A stretch of 13,447 bases of DNA, from the NCBI GenBank assembly GCA_025350345.1, contig JANXYA010000010.1, positions 1 through 13,447 on the forward strand, in the 5' to 3' direction. The notes beneath the pieces were generated by a model that was given only the letters and a program-made list of their open reading frames with translations, did no database searches and had not been told where the DNA came from. The stretch's first letter is position 1. The number at the start of each line of letters is the position of its first letter. Position numbers and translations under genes: made by a program. The DNA comes from Gammaproteobacteria bacterium. GTDB lineage: Bacteria > Pseudomonadota > Gammaproteobacteria > Steroidobacterales > Steroidobacteraceae. Shown here one piece after another: positions 1-7,630 of the stretch.

Positions 1-2014
1 CCTGCGGCGTGTAGGGCATCGAGGCCAGGGACGCCATGACGTTAATCGTGCCGTTGTCATCGCGCGGTAGCGGATGTCCGCCGCCGTTGTTGATGCCCGC
101 GGAAAGACCCCAGCAATCGGGGCCGTAACCGACAAAGTGGCGCGGATTCTCGATGCAATAAGCACGGTTGATCAACGCGAGCGCCCGGTTATTCTTGAAG
201 TAGTTGGTGTAACGGTCGCGCAGACCGCGCGGATCAAAACCCATGAATGAGAAATGGGTGAAGAACAGGTCCCCGCCGCTGCCCTCGCCGACGTCGAGCT
301 TGATACCGTAGTACGATCCACCGTTGGCATAGTGATCGCCCGCGGTCGTGCGGCTCCAGCCTTGCCGGTAACGCACCTGGAGATCCGCCGTACCGGCCCA
401 GCCGCTGTAATACATCGACGCGGGCACCGGATGCGTCGGCGAGGCAATCGCCAGCAGATACACCATCATGGTCTCGTTCCATCCAATCAACGGATGGCCG
501 ATGTAGAACCCATGATCCGGCGACCAATGCCAGTAGAGCACCTCGCTGTCAGGTGTCCTGCGGTACCAGTCCCATTCCACCTCCCGCCAGAGCCGCGTGA
601 TGGTGTCGCGGATCTCGCGTTCGGCAGCGCTATCGCGGTCGAAATACCGGCGCGCCGCGAGTAGACCCTGAATCATGAACGCCGTCTCGACCAGATCCCC
701 GCCGTCGTCATACTTGCCGAAGAACGGAATGACCTTGCCGGTGTCACCATTCAGAAAGTGCGGCCACACGCCGTGAAAACGGTCCGCCCTGGCGAGAAAT
801 CGAACTATCTTCAACAGCCGCTCGGCAGCCTGAGCGCGCGTTACGAATTGCCGTTCCGCCGCCACCAGGAGAGCCATGACACCGAAGCCGTTGCCTCCGA
901 GGGCAAGCAAGTTGGGATCGCCCGGCCATACCTCCGGTGCGAGCCCGGCGATCGGATGCGCGCATTCCCAATAAAAGCGAAAGCACGCTTCCTGGGTCAT
1001 GCTGAGGAGTTCCTCGTCCGAGAGCGCCCGCGTGCGACCCTGCACCGTGGGCGACGGCAGCGACTCGTTGCCGGCCAGGTTGAGCGCGGTCACCCGGTAG
1101 AAGGCGTGGCGATCCGGCGCATCGGTGAAATCGACCCAGCGCATGCGCGAGCCCTGCTGCGTCCCAACAGGCATGAATGTATTGCCATCCCAGGAGCGGT
1201 AGATGCGGTACGCCAGCAGGTCAGGTGCGCTGCTGGCTTGCCAGCTGATATCCATGTGGTGTTCGAAGCCCGTCACCGCAACCGCTCCCGGTGCCGGCGG
1301 CGCCGTGGTGTCGCCGAGGACCAAGTCCCGAGTGTGAAAGTCGTCGAGAAAGAGCGTGTGTTCCCGGTTGTCGTCGAGTCCCTGCGTAAACACGATTCGA
1401 TCCAGATCGCGGGGATTGAATTTGCGGTCGCCAGTCTCGTTAAAGACCGCAGGCGCAAAGGTGGCGAACGGCAGCATCACCTGTACCCATTTTCCGCCGG
1501 GAATCCGATTGTCGCCGGCTATTAGCCTGATGCTTGGCGTGCCGCGCCCGGCGGAATCCTGCAGGAAAATTAGGGGCGAATCCGCCGCAGCAATGTCCGA
1601 CTCGCAATGGCACCAGAACACCAGCGAATCGCCCTGATAATGCTGGGAACGCGCGTGGCTGCGACGAACCTTCAGCGTCATTTGCCAGTCCCCGCCCGTC
1701 GCAGACCTCCATCTAAGCCGCAGTCCGTTCGGTGGACTGACAAAGTGCTGGGTGTCCACTGGAAACATCCCGTTGTTGGTCTCCAGCGTGCTCGGTGGGA
1801 CACAATAGCCGTGACTCGCATCGTAGCCATCGTCTGACGGGCTATTGTCGAAGATGACATGGTCATCGTAGAAAACCCCGGGCTCAGCCGGGGGCGCTTC
1901 CAACGCTTTCGAGCCGCGCGAAAAAAGCACAGTTGTGGCACCGACCGAAGCCACAATCTGCATCAACTCCCGCCGGGTGAGTCCCGGTGAGTCGGGCGAC
2001 TGGTCTTTCTTCAT
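1..2014 (-). CDS. Exported GH144/glycoamylase-like glycoside hydrolase, C-terminus cut by window edge
   Basis: The minus-strand frame is open from the ATG at 2014-2012 to base 1 (671 codons), so the stop lies outside the window. The start has a GGAGA site at 2023-2027, 8 nt upstream. Residues 1-30 look like a Tat signal (TRRELMQ followed by a short hydrophobic run). Residues ~45-225 form a beta-rich, carbohydrate-binding-like region ending in TLFLDDFH. Residues ~235-328 read as a fibronectin-III-like domain (APPAPGAV...YRIYRSWDG...YRVTALN). From ~330 comes an (alpha/alpha)6-type catalytic region with YDDGGDLVETAF, GHPLIGWNETMM (~residue 501), LAIASPTHPVP and YGPDCWGL (~629-636). These are hallmarks of the PF10091 glycoamylase family, which includes GH144 endo-beta-1,2-glucanases. 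Roughly 80-100 residues are probably missing. The family is clear. The exact substrate (beta-1,2-glucan or another glucan) is inference, and no sugar-uptake gene adjoins it inside the window. Confidence 0.88.
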   Translation of the reverse strand, partial: MKKDQSPDSPGLTRRELMQIVASVGATTVLFSRGSKALEAPPAEPGVFYDDHVIFDNSPSDDGYDASHGYCVPPSTLETNNGMFPVDTQHFVSPPNGLRLRWRSATGGDWQMTLKVRRSHARSQHYQGDSLVFWCHCESDIAAADSPLIFLQDSAGRGTPSIRLIAGDNRIPGGKWVQVMLPFATFAPAVFNETGDRKFNPRDLDRIVFTQGLDDNREHTLFLDDFHTRDLVLGDTTAPPAPGAVAVTGFEHHMDISWQASSAPDLLAYRIYRSWDGNTFMPVGTQQGSRMRWVDFTDAPDRHAFYRVTALNLAGNESLPSPTVQGRTRALSDEELLSMTQEACFRFYWECAHPIAGLAPEVWPGDPNLLALGGNGFGVMALLVAAERQFVTRAQAAERLLKIVRFLARADRFHGVWPHFLNGDTGKVIPFFGKYDDGGDLVETAFMIQGLLAARRYFDRDSAAEREIRDTITRLWREVEWDWYRRTPDSEVLYWHWSPDHGFYIGHPLIGWNETMMVYLLAIASPTHPVPASMYYSGWAGTADLQVRYRQGWSRTTAGDHYANGGSYYGIKLDVGEGSGGDLFFTHFSFMGFDPRGLRDRYTNYFKNNRALALINRAYCIENPRHFVGYGPDCWGLSAGINNGGGHPLPRDDNGTINVMASLASMPYTPQ

Positions 2015-2022
2015 CGCGTCGG

Positions 2023-2027
2023 TCTCC
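2023..2027 (-). promoter_or_regulatory. Shine-Dalgarno site of the GH144-like gene
   Basis: Minus-strand GGAGA sits 8 nt before the ATG at 2014. It supports this start over any internal Met and keeps the Tat-like twin-arginine segment in the protein. Confidence 0.6.
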
Positions 2028-2072
2028 AAAGTCGATTCACGAATAAAATACTTTAAGGCAAGTGATCGCGGC

Positions 2073-2118
2073 GGCATGTCCTGCCCGCCCGGAACCCACG
2101 GACAGGAATGCCTTTTTT
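2073..2118 (+). terminator. Hairpin followed by T6, plus-strand orientation, no obvious gene to terminate
   Basis: GGCATGTCCTG (2073-2083) pairs with CAGGAATGCC (2103-2112). The stem is ten pairs with one bulged G and a 19-nt loop, and TTTTTT follows at 2113-2118. Read on the plus strand this has the layout of an intrinsic terminator. Both flanking genes are on the minus strand, so no plus-strand mRNA is known to end here. On the minus strand the T-run lies on the wrong side, and the hairpin would instead sit in the 5' untranslated region or promoter of the GH144-like gene. The long loop lowers confidence. Confidence 0.35.
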
Positions 2119-2293
2119 CCAACGGCCGCCGGCCGCTCCGGGTCATTCACTGTCGGCAGCGATCGGTAGAATTGGTACTGTCGACTGGGTTTCCGTACAC
2201 ACATACAAAGGTCGAATGCCGATGCTGAGCGGACCCGCCATATGTTGGTCCAATTCAATGTGCTCTCAGGCGCGCGATGTGGCCGGAAGTGGG

Positions 2294-3685
2294 CTACCTG
2301 GCCGTCCGCTCACCCTGTTGATCCGAGCGTGCCAGGTTATCGCGAACGAACTGCATGTGCTGGCGCAACAGATAGAGCTGATCGGCCTGGGAACCCGGTA
2401 TCCTGAGCGCAATCAGGCCCTTCTCGAAAACTGCCAGTCGTTCGAACAGGCTCTGGCGCTGTGCCGGCGTATGCTCGCGCAGTGACTCTCGCTCCAGCGC
2501 CATGAGTTGCCCATAACGGTGGTTGATCCGACGGCGGTAGCGCCAGTTGTACAACGCCGGCAGATAACGCAGTGCCGGGACCAACAACAGCAGGATCGGG
2601 ACCACCGCAACCAGGGTGCGGCTGATGAGGTTCGCCAGCCAGAACGGCATGAAACGATACATCAAGCTACGACCGGACTTGTAGAAGCGCGCGGCGTCAA
2701 CACTGATCGGGAAATCGTGCAACAGCGGGGTTGGAAACTGTCCAGCAGCCTGCAAGAGCGTGGCGCGCCCGTGCGCCTCGGTGGCTGCCTCTATCAGGAG
2801 ATCTGACAATGCGGGATGCAGATTGTCGTGCGCCAGAAGCTCGACAGTGGGCGCCACCAGCTTGATCGAAGTCGCCGGGATGTTGTCGCCGAGGTCGAAG
2901 GAGCCGGCCGGCAGCTCCAGTTTGCTAAGGTAGTGGAATCGACGCACATAAGCATCCGCCTGCGGAAAGTCATAGAGCCGGACGCCGGGCTCGTGCAGCA
3001 CCTCACCAATGGTAGCAGCGGTCGCCGAATCCCCGGCGAGGAAAATTGCGTCGGCCTGATGCCGCAACAATGCATTCTTGGCGGCCTCTCCCTCAAGATC
3101 CAGGAGAGTGGCTTTCCCGCCCGTGCCAGCCTCGTTGGCGTCGAGCAGCGCGAGCGCCAGCGCGCGCGTGCCGCTGCCTTCCGGTCCGATCGCGATACGC
3201 TGTCCCTGGAAGGCTGAGAGCAGTTCAATGCGTTTGGCGCCGCGGTAGAAGATATACAGCGGCTCGTAGAACAAGCTACCCAGCGAGACGATGTCGCCGA
3301 CTTCGTCCGTCCCTAGGGTGCCAGTCTGCACCAATGCAATATCGACGTGTTCGCGGACGTCCCGTAGCCGCCGCAGGTTGTCGATCGAACCATCGGTGGC
3401 CACGATCTTCAGTTTGATGCCATTGCGAGCCAGGATCTTCTGGTACTGCAAGGCGGCGCGTTCAAATCGGCTGCCGGATGGTCCAGCCGCAATCGTCAGG
3501 GTATTCGGTGGGGCGGGACGGATAAAATGCAGGGCCAGGTACACCGCCAGAACGCCCAGCAGCAGCAGCGGCCCCACCGTTTGCAGCAGATACAGCCGCA
3601 TGGGCACTGGCTGTACGGAATTCTCTGGCGCCTGCGGCAGTCGATCTCCGGACTCACTTTCATTGGAGTTGCTGTCAGTAGGCAT
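2294..3685 (-). CDS. Membrane-anchored TAXI-family TRAP-type solute-binding protein (orphan)
   Basis: 463 aa. The start ATG at 3685-3683 is preceded by AGGA (3691-3694). Residues 1-30 are polar and proline-rich, and ~31-55 form a membrane segment (LLQTVGPLLLLGVLAVYLAL). Residues ~62-330 match the TAXI/COG2358 solute-binding fold: LTIAAGPSGSRFE, DGSIDNLRRLRD, VDIALVQTGT, IAIGPEGSGTRALALALL, and a late FPISVDAARFYKSG segment. A second membrane segment lies at ~346-372 and is followed by a basic helical tail (~380-455, YNWRYRRRINHRYG) that should be cytoplasmic. Classical TAXI receptors are soluble periplasmic proteins working with a fused DctQM-type permease. Here the binding domain is tethered at both ends and no permease gene is present in the window. 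The ligand is unknown. It could feed a distant permease or act as a sensor; both ideas are inference. Family assignment is confident. Confidence 0.85.
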   Translation of the reverse strand: MPTDSNSNESESGDRLPQAPENSVQPVPMRLYLLQTVGPLLLLGVLAVYLALHFIRPAPPNTLTIAAGPSGSRFERAALQYQKILARNGIKLKIVATDGSIDNLRRLRDVREHVDIALVQTGTLGTDEVGDIVSLGSLFYEPLYIFYRGAKRIELLSAFQGQRIAIGPEGSGTRALALALLDANEAGTGGKATLLDLEGEAAKNALLRHQADAIFLAGDSATAATIGEVLHEPGVRLYDFPQADAYVRRFHYLSKLELPAGSFDLGDNIPATSIKLVAPTVELLAHDNLHPALSDLLIEAATEAHGRATLLQAAGQFPTPLLHDFPISVDAARFYKSGRSLMYRFMPFWLANLISRTLVAVVPILLLLVPALRYLPALYNWRYRRRINHRYGQLMALERESLREHTPAQRQSLFERLAVFEKGLIALRIPGSQADQLYLLRQHMQFVRDNLARSDQQGERTAR

Positions 3686-3796
3686 GGGATTCCTGTGGCA
3701 ATGCTGCCAGAGTTGGGTTCCCGATTGCAGCCATTCTGGACTGTCTGCTACGGGTCAGTTGCCGACAGTGACACGCTCGCCTCACACCAAGACCAT

Positions 3797-3830
3797 TGGT
3801 CCTTGACTGACCCTTGAGTGCCTGGTCCTT
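3797..3830. repeat. Direct repeat TGGTCCTT x2 with nested TCAAGG repeats
   Basis: TGGTCCTT occurs at 3797-3804 and 3823-3830, 26 bp apart. On the minus strand the segment between them also holds TCAAGG twice at 11-bp spacing, one helical turn. This lies about 110-145 bp upstream of the TAXI gene start, a plausible activator-site position. The repeats are short, so chance is not excluded. Confidence 0.35.
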
Positions 3831-3839
3831 AGGCGCCTT

Positions 3840-3887
3840 CTGACAAGTCAAAAATTATATTAATCAATCGGTTGCGGCACTTGTCAG
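3840..3887. repeat. 9-bp inverted repeat CTGACAAGT / ACTTGTCAG around an AT-rich spacer
   Basis: CTGACAAGT (3840-3848) and its exact reverse complement ACTTGTCAG (3879-3887) flank a 30-nt spacer containing AAAATTATATTAATCAA, which is strikingly AT-rich for this window. AGGCGCCT lies one base outside the left arm (3831-3838) and 20 bases outside the right arm (3908-3915), adding partial outer symmetry. The position in the divergent gap suggests an operator or promoter core rather than a terminator. Confidence 0.45.
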
Positions 3888-4041
3888 TCGCAAATGCGGC
3901 TACTCCAAGGCGCCTCTGCGGCACATTCCGCTTGCGCCCGGCACCTGCGCCGTCGATCTCGGCCCGGGTTGCCTGCATGAGCTCAATTGGCGCCCCTTGA
4001 GACATCCGACCGCGTGATTCATACCGGTTATTCTGACGAGC

Positions 4042-5271
4042 ATGAAATACCAGCACCGCGTTGTCGGCTTGCTGTCGTTCCTTGCGATCATCACGTACCT
4101 GGATCGGGTGTGCATCGCGGTGGCTGGACCGCGGATGCAGGACAGCCTGCACATCAGTCCCCAGGCGTGGGGCTGGGTGACGAGCGTGTTCTTCATCTCA
4201 TACGCCGCATTCGAGATTCCCACTGGCGCACTGGGTGATCGGATTGGTCCGCGGCGGGTCCTGACGCGGATCGTGACGTGGTGGTCAGCGTTCACGTCGC
4301 TGACTGGCATCGTATCGAGCTATCCACTGCTGGTGCTCGTCCGATTCTGCTTTGGCATGGGAGAGGCCGGTGCCTATCCAAATGCCGCGGCGGTGATCGG
4401 ACGCTGGATCCCGAAGCTGAACCGTGCGCGCACCTGGGGGATCATCTGGATGACCAGCCAGGTTGGCGCGGCGATCGCACCGCTGCTCGTCGTGCCGATA
4501 CAGGCGCGCTACGGCTGGCGCGCATCGTTCTACCTCTTCGGGATCCTCGGCGTGATATGGAGCGCGCTCTGGTACGCGTGGTTCCGGGATTCACCGCGCG
4601 AAATGAGCGGAATCACGGCGGTCGAACGGCAGGAAATCGGTGACGATCCTCCAGTTCGGCACGGCGGAATGCCCTGGCGGCAGGCCTTGCGTTCTGGTGC
4701 GCTGTGGCGGATTGCGGCAATCGGCGCCTGCTACGTCTACGTAATCGCCTTCTTCCAATCCTGGCTGCAGACCTACCTCGTCAAGGGACGCGGATTCACG
4801 GAGGCCTCACTCGTCCTTTCCACCCTGCCCTACATCGTCGGTGCCGGTGCGAACATCACCGGCGGCCTGGTCAGCGACAGGCTCGTGCGCAAGTTCGGCC
4901 TGAAGACGGGTCGCCGGGCAGTCGGAGTATTGGGACTAGGCACGGCGGCGATCTTCATGGCGGCAACGATCGTTGCAACCAGCGGCACCTGGTCATTGAT
5001 ATTTCTGTCGCTCGCCTACGCCGGAATCCTCTTCCAGCAGCCGAACCTGTGTGCCGTCTGCCTCGACACCGGACGGAATCACGCCGGAGCGGTATTCGGC
5101 TTCATGAACACCGCGGCGAATGCCGCTTCGGCTGTGTCCTCGGTCGTGTTCGGCTACCTGGTCGCGTACTCCGGGAGCTACGATGCGCCATTCCTCCCTA
5201 TGTTGGCGCTGCTGTGCGTAGGCACTGTCTTGTGGTTGAAGATAGACCCGACTCACCAGCTCTTCGAGTAG
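4042..5271 (+). CDS. MFS transporter, ACS (anion:cation symporter) family
   Basis: 409 aa with about 12 hydrophobic segments, the usual MFS length. TM1 carries YLDR (D21-R22), as in hexuronate/galactonate-type symporters. The loop 2-3 signature GDRIGPRR is at residues 64-71, and TM4 carries GMGEAGAYPNAAAVIGRW with E107, matching the acidic residue of ACS sugar-acid transporters. A cytoplasmic central loop (~190-225) is followed by the C-terminal half, including VSDRLVRKFG, the second loop signature. Likely role: proton-coupled import of an organic anion such as a sugar acid across the inner membrane. The substrate cannot be fixed, because no uronate or aldonate catabolic gene is nearby. The Shine-Dalgarno is weak (GACGAG just before the ATG). 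The following MDR gene starts 109 nt downstream with no terminator seen, so co-transcription is possible. Confidence 0.88.
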   Translation: MKYQHRVVGLLSFLAIITYLDRVCIAVAGPRMQDSLHISPQAWGWVTSVFFISYAAFEIPTGALGDRIGPRRVLTRIVTWWSAFTSLTGIVSSYPLLVLVRFCFGMGEAGAYPNAAAVIGRWIPKLNRARTWGIIWMTSQVGAAIAPLLVVPIQARYGWRASFYLFGILGVIWSALWYAWFRDSPREMSGITAVERQEIGDDPPVRHGGMPWRQALRSGALWRIAAIGACYVYVIAFFQSWLQTYLVKGRGFTEASLVLSTLPYIVGAGANITGGLVSDRLVRKFGLKTGRRAVGVLGLGTAAIFMAATIVATSGTWSLIFLSLAYAGILFQQPNLCAVCLDTGRNHAGAVFGFMNTAANAASAVSSVVFGYLVAYSGSYDAPFLPMLALLCVGTVLWLKIDPTHQLFE

Positions 5272-5380
5272 CACCAGCAGAATCGCGCGGGAGCCGTCGC
5301 CTGCAATCCTAAGGCCACAGTACCTGCCGGCGCTTGGCATACCACTCGACGCGCAATGACCTTGTGCCTATGCTGGCCGT

Positions 5381-6418
5381 ATGGCCTGGCAACACCTGCG
5401 CATCTCGCAATTTGGCGGTCCCGAAGTTCTGCAAGTGGTGGAGGAATCGACGATTCCTGAGCCAGGACCCGGGGAGGTTCGCATCAAGGTGCTCGCCGCC
5501 GGCACCGGCTTTACCGATACGATGATTCGGCGCGGACGGTATCCGGATTTCAAGGGCCCGCTGCCGTTCACGCCTGGCTACGAGATCGTCGGCGTCATCG
5601 ACAAGGTCGGTGGCGGCGTCGCAGCAGCGCTCGAGGGCGAGATGGTGGCCGATCTATGCGTGGTTGGTGGCTACGCGCAGTATGCGATCCGCCCATCGCG
5701 CTTCCTCGTCTCTGTCCCCGCCGGCATCGATCCAGCCGAGGCGGTTTGTATTCCACTTGCTTACCTCACTGCCCTTCAGATGCTGACTCGCTGCCGCAAC
5801 CTGCCGGCGGGCGCTACGATTCTCGTCATAGGCGCTTCGGGCACAGTCGGTACGGCGCTGCTCGATCTCGCGCGCCACCTCGGCCTGAAGGCGATTGGCA
5901 CGAGTTCCGCGGCAAACCTGGCAGTGATCGAGCGCTTCGGGGCAGCGGCGATCGACTATCGCGCAGGTGCCTTTGTTGAGCGCGTGCGTCAACTGACTCC
6001 GGGTGGTGCCGGCGTTGATATCGCCTTTGATGCCATAGGCGGTGGGCACTTCCGCCATTCGTTTGCCTGCCTCGCTCCCCGCGGGCTGCTTGTGGGCTAC
6101 GGGTCGCAAACGATGGCGGTGGGCCGCGAGGGCCTGATTGCCGCGGGCCTCGGCTTGGCCAGACTCAAGTTGTGGAGCGCAGGCAGCTTCCTGTTCGGCG
6201 GCCGTAGCGCCGTCTTCTACAGCATAACGGCCCGTCGCTCGACTCACCCGGAGGAATTCACGGCCGACATGGCGACGCTGTTCCAGCTGTTGCGCGCTGG
6301 CGCCATTCAGCCCGTCGTCATCGAGCGACTGCCGCTCGCGGCGGCACGCGAGGTCCATGCCCGCATCGACAGGGGTGGACTTGGGGGCAAGATCGTGTTG
6401 ATGCCCTGGTCCGCATAG
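5381..6418 (+). CDS. Zinc-independent MDR oxidoreductase, NADPH:quinone reductase type
   Basis: 345 aa, typical for the medium-chain dehydrogenase/reductase superfamily. The N-terminal GroES-like domain (~1-130) carries ISQFGGPEVLQV and the PEPGPGEVRIKVLAAG segment. The catalytic-zinc Cys and GHE motif of alcohol dehydrogenases are absent; FTDTMIRRGRYP and PGYEIVG stand there instead, as in quinone oxidoreductases. The Rossmann domain (~140-270) carries VIGASGTVGTALLDLAR, the glycine-rich nucleotide loop, followed by GTSSAAN, which suggests NADP(H). The C-terminus ends in GGLGGKIVLMP. It probably reduces quinones or activated enones in the cytosol; the substrate is not determinable. No good Shine-Dalgarno is seen and no alternative in-frame start lies immediately upstream. 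The MFS gene before it may share its transcript. Confidence 0.85.
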   Translation: MAWQHLRISQFGGPEVLQVVEESTIPEPGPGEVRIKVLAAGTGFTDTMIRRGRYPDFKGPLPFTPGYEIVGVIDKVGGGVAAALEGEMVADLCVVGGYAQYAIRPSRFLVSVPAGIDPAEAVCIPLAYLTALQMLTRCRNLPAGATILVIGASGTVGTALLDLARHLGLKAIGTSSAANLAVIERFGAAAIDYRAGAFVERVRQLTPGGAGVDIAFDAIGGGHFRHSFACLAPRGLLVGYGSQTMAVGREGLIAAGLGLARLKLWSAGSFLFGGRSAVFYSITARRSTHPEEFTADMATLFQLLRAGAIQPVVIERLPLAAAREVHARIDRGGLGGKIVLMPWSA

Positions 6419-6596
6419 TGCGCCGTCGGTCGGCTGGGCGACGCGTCTCAGAGAGGTCTCGAGGCATGATTGTCCGCGCGCCGATTGAGGCAGGCCGTCA
6501 TCACCGCAAAATCGCCTGGATCGAACTTTTTTGCATGCCCCGCTACCGGACAGTCACTGCCAGCGGCTTTGGGCCCACATCGTAGGTTGATGGATG

Positions 6597-6612
6597 CCTC
6601 CAATGCGGGAGG
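6597..6612 (+). promoter_or_regulatory. Strong Shine-Dalgarno paired with a local CCTCC (possible sequestering hairpin)
   Basis: CCTCC (6597-6601) can pair with GGAGG (6608-6612) across a 6-nt loop AATGCG. The GGAGG belongs to GGAGGTGAT, a near-full match to the 16S anti-Shine-Dalgarno. The nearest well-spaced start is a TTG at 6620 opening only a three-codon frame (TTG AGC GCC TGA), not the downstream gene. Confidence 0.4.
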
Positions 6613-6674
6613 TGATAAATTGAGCGCCTGAACTGGCCTTGCCATTCATTGGGCAGGCTTACGGTGCGCAACGC

Positions 6675-7553
6675 ATGGCCGACTACACCAAGCCAGAAAT
6701 GTCCCGGGAACCCGTTGAGAGCCTGAAGATGGCCGTTCCCTCAGATGCAGGAGCAGGTTCTACTGCGGAGATCCCAATACCCATGCTCGATGTACATGCA
6801 CCCCACGAGACCATTCACACCTGGAAGAGCTTCCTCACCCACATCGCCGCAATCGTTGTTGGACTGCTCATCGCCGTCGGCCTTGAGCAGACGGTTGAAT
6901 TCTTCCACCATCGCCATCAGCGCCATAGTTTGGACGAGGCGCTGCAAATAAATGGCGAAGCCAACCGGAAATACATCCAGGATGACATTGCCGCTTCCCA
7001 GAACATCATGGACTGGGCGTTGGAGCAGGCGACGATCGTGGAGAAGGCCGGCCCATCCGGGAGCCTCACCATCCGCCGCATGCCAGCCGGGCACATTTTT
7101 GCCCCGGACGCGGGTGTCTGGCTGTCCGCAAAGGCCAGCGGCCTGACCAGCCTGCTTCCCGCCAGTGCACAGAATTGGTTTGAAGATCTCGACAACCTGG
7201 AGCTCGAGACCTTTGTTTCCAGCGCCAGCGGGGTCGCACATCTCCATGCCGCCTACGCAGCCCTGGATCAGGCTATCGTTGGACATGCCAGCGAAACTTC
7301 ATCCGGAGACCTCGATCTGTCCACCTTGACAGCGCCGCAGCGCGCGATTGTCATCGGTGACTTCCGTTCCATCGCTGAGCAGGCGCGGGAGGTCATGCGA
7401 CGCCTGGTAAGCTACACCGTTGACAATGAATACATACTGCATACACCCCGCGACCAGCTGGATGACCCGAAGGCGCTGGAACGGTTTGAAGCAATCGCCC
7501 GTGAGCAAGCCGCCGCTCACCCAGGTATCAATTTTGTCTTCAGCGCACAATGA
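6675..7553 (+). CDS. Single-pass membrane protein of unknown function (MLDVHxPHE-type)
   Basis: 292 aa from the ATG at 6675. The frame is open from a TTG at 6639, and an in-frame TGA at 6621 bounds it. I recognise the type, not a function. The segment MLDVHAPHETIHTWKSF (residues 37-53) is followed by one hydrophobic helix (~54-71, LTHIAAIVVGLLIAVGLE) and the His-rich TVEFFHHRHQRHS (~73-85). From memory, uncharacterised proteins opening with MLDVHPPH plus this helix are widespread in Acidobacteria and some Proteobacteria. The remaining ~210 residues are mostly helical and soluble (SLDEALQINGEANRKYIQDD...), with no catalytic motif that I can name. The start is uncertain: Met37 (6783) begins the conserved part and could be the true start, preceded by GGAG 12 nt away. 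An SDR gene follows 77 nt later on the same strand, possibly in one operon. Confidence 0.65.
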   Translation: MADYTKPEMSREPVESLKMAVPSDAGAGSTAEIPIPMLDVHAPHETIHTWKSFLTHIAAIVVGLLIAVGLEQTVEFFHHRHQRHSLDEALQINGEANRKYIQDDIAASQNIMDWALEQATIVEKAGPSGSLTIRRMPAGHIFAPDAGVWLSAKASGLTSLLPASAQNWFEDLDNLELETFVSSASGVAHLHAAYAALDQAIVGHASETSSGDLDLSTLTAPQRAIVIGDFRSIAEQAREVMRRLVSYTVDNEYILHTPRDQLDDPKALERFEAIAREQAAAHPGINFVFSAQ

Positions 7554-7617
7554 TTGAGTGCGAAGATCCGATCCGGCCAAGAACAACCGCCGCCCTATCG
7601 CAACCGCGGGCCACGGG

Positions 7618-7622
7618 AAGGA
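7618..7622 (+). promoter_or_regulatory. Shine-Dalgarno deciding the SDR start
   Basis: AAGGA is followed by 8 nt and then ATG at 7631. The later in-frame ATGs at 7655 and 7667 have weaker upstream sites, and the frame's first possible start, at 7550, overlaps the preceding gene. Confidence 0.5.
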
Positions 7623-7630
7623 TTACCCAT

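Larger units (their letters stand above)
3686..4041. promoter_or_regulatory. 356-base divergent intergenic region with AT-rich core and symmetric repeats
   Basis: This lies between the minus-strand TAXI gene and the plus-strand MFS gene and should hold both promoters. It contains direct repeats of TGGTCCTT (3797-3804, 3823-3830), the palindrome AGGCGCCT twice (3831-3838, 3908-3915), and a 9-bp inverted repeat flanking an AT-rich stretch at about 3849-3869. Open frames across it on the minus strand have no recognisable product. I could not fix a convincing -35/-10 pair for either gene. Confidence 0.55.

Noticed and set aside
758..1525. A 255-codon plus-strand open frame
   Set aside because: It lies antisense to the continuous GH144-like coding frame, and its protein shows no recognisable motif.
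2108..2485. A plus-strand frame of 125 codons starting in the hairpin region
   Set aside because: It runs antisense into the TAXI gene, and its composition matches a shadow. No ribosome site supports it.
3829..4310. Minus-strand frames of 107 and 136 codons reaching into the TAXI/MFS gap
   Set aside because: They overlap the MFS gene start antisense, have no Shine-Dalgarno or recognisable domain, and cover the likely promoter region.
5654..6358. A 234-codon minus-strand open frame
   Set aside because: It is fully antisense to the MDR oxidoreductase, whose Rossmann motif is unambiguous.
6419..6638. Minus-strand 65-codon frame in the MDR/unknown-protein gap
   Set aside because: No ribosome site, no recognisable family, and a composition typical of a spurious frame. 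Apart from the SD hairpin, I see nothing else in this gap.
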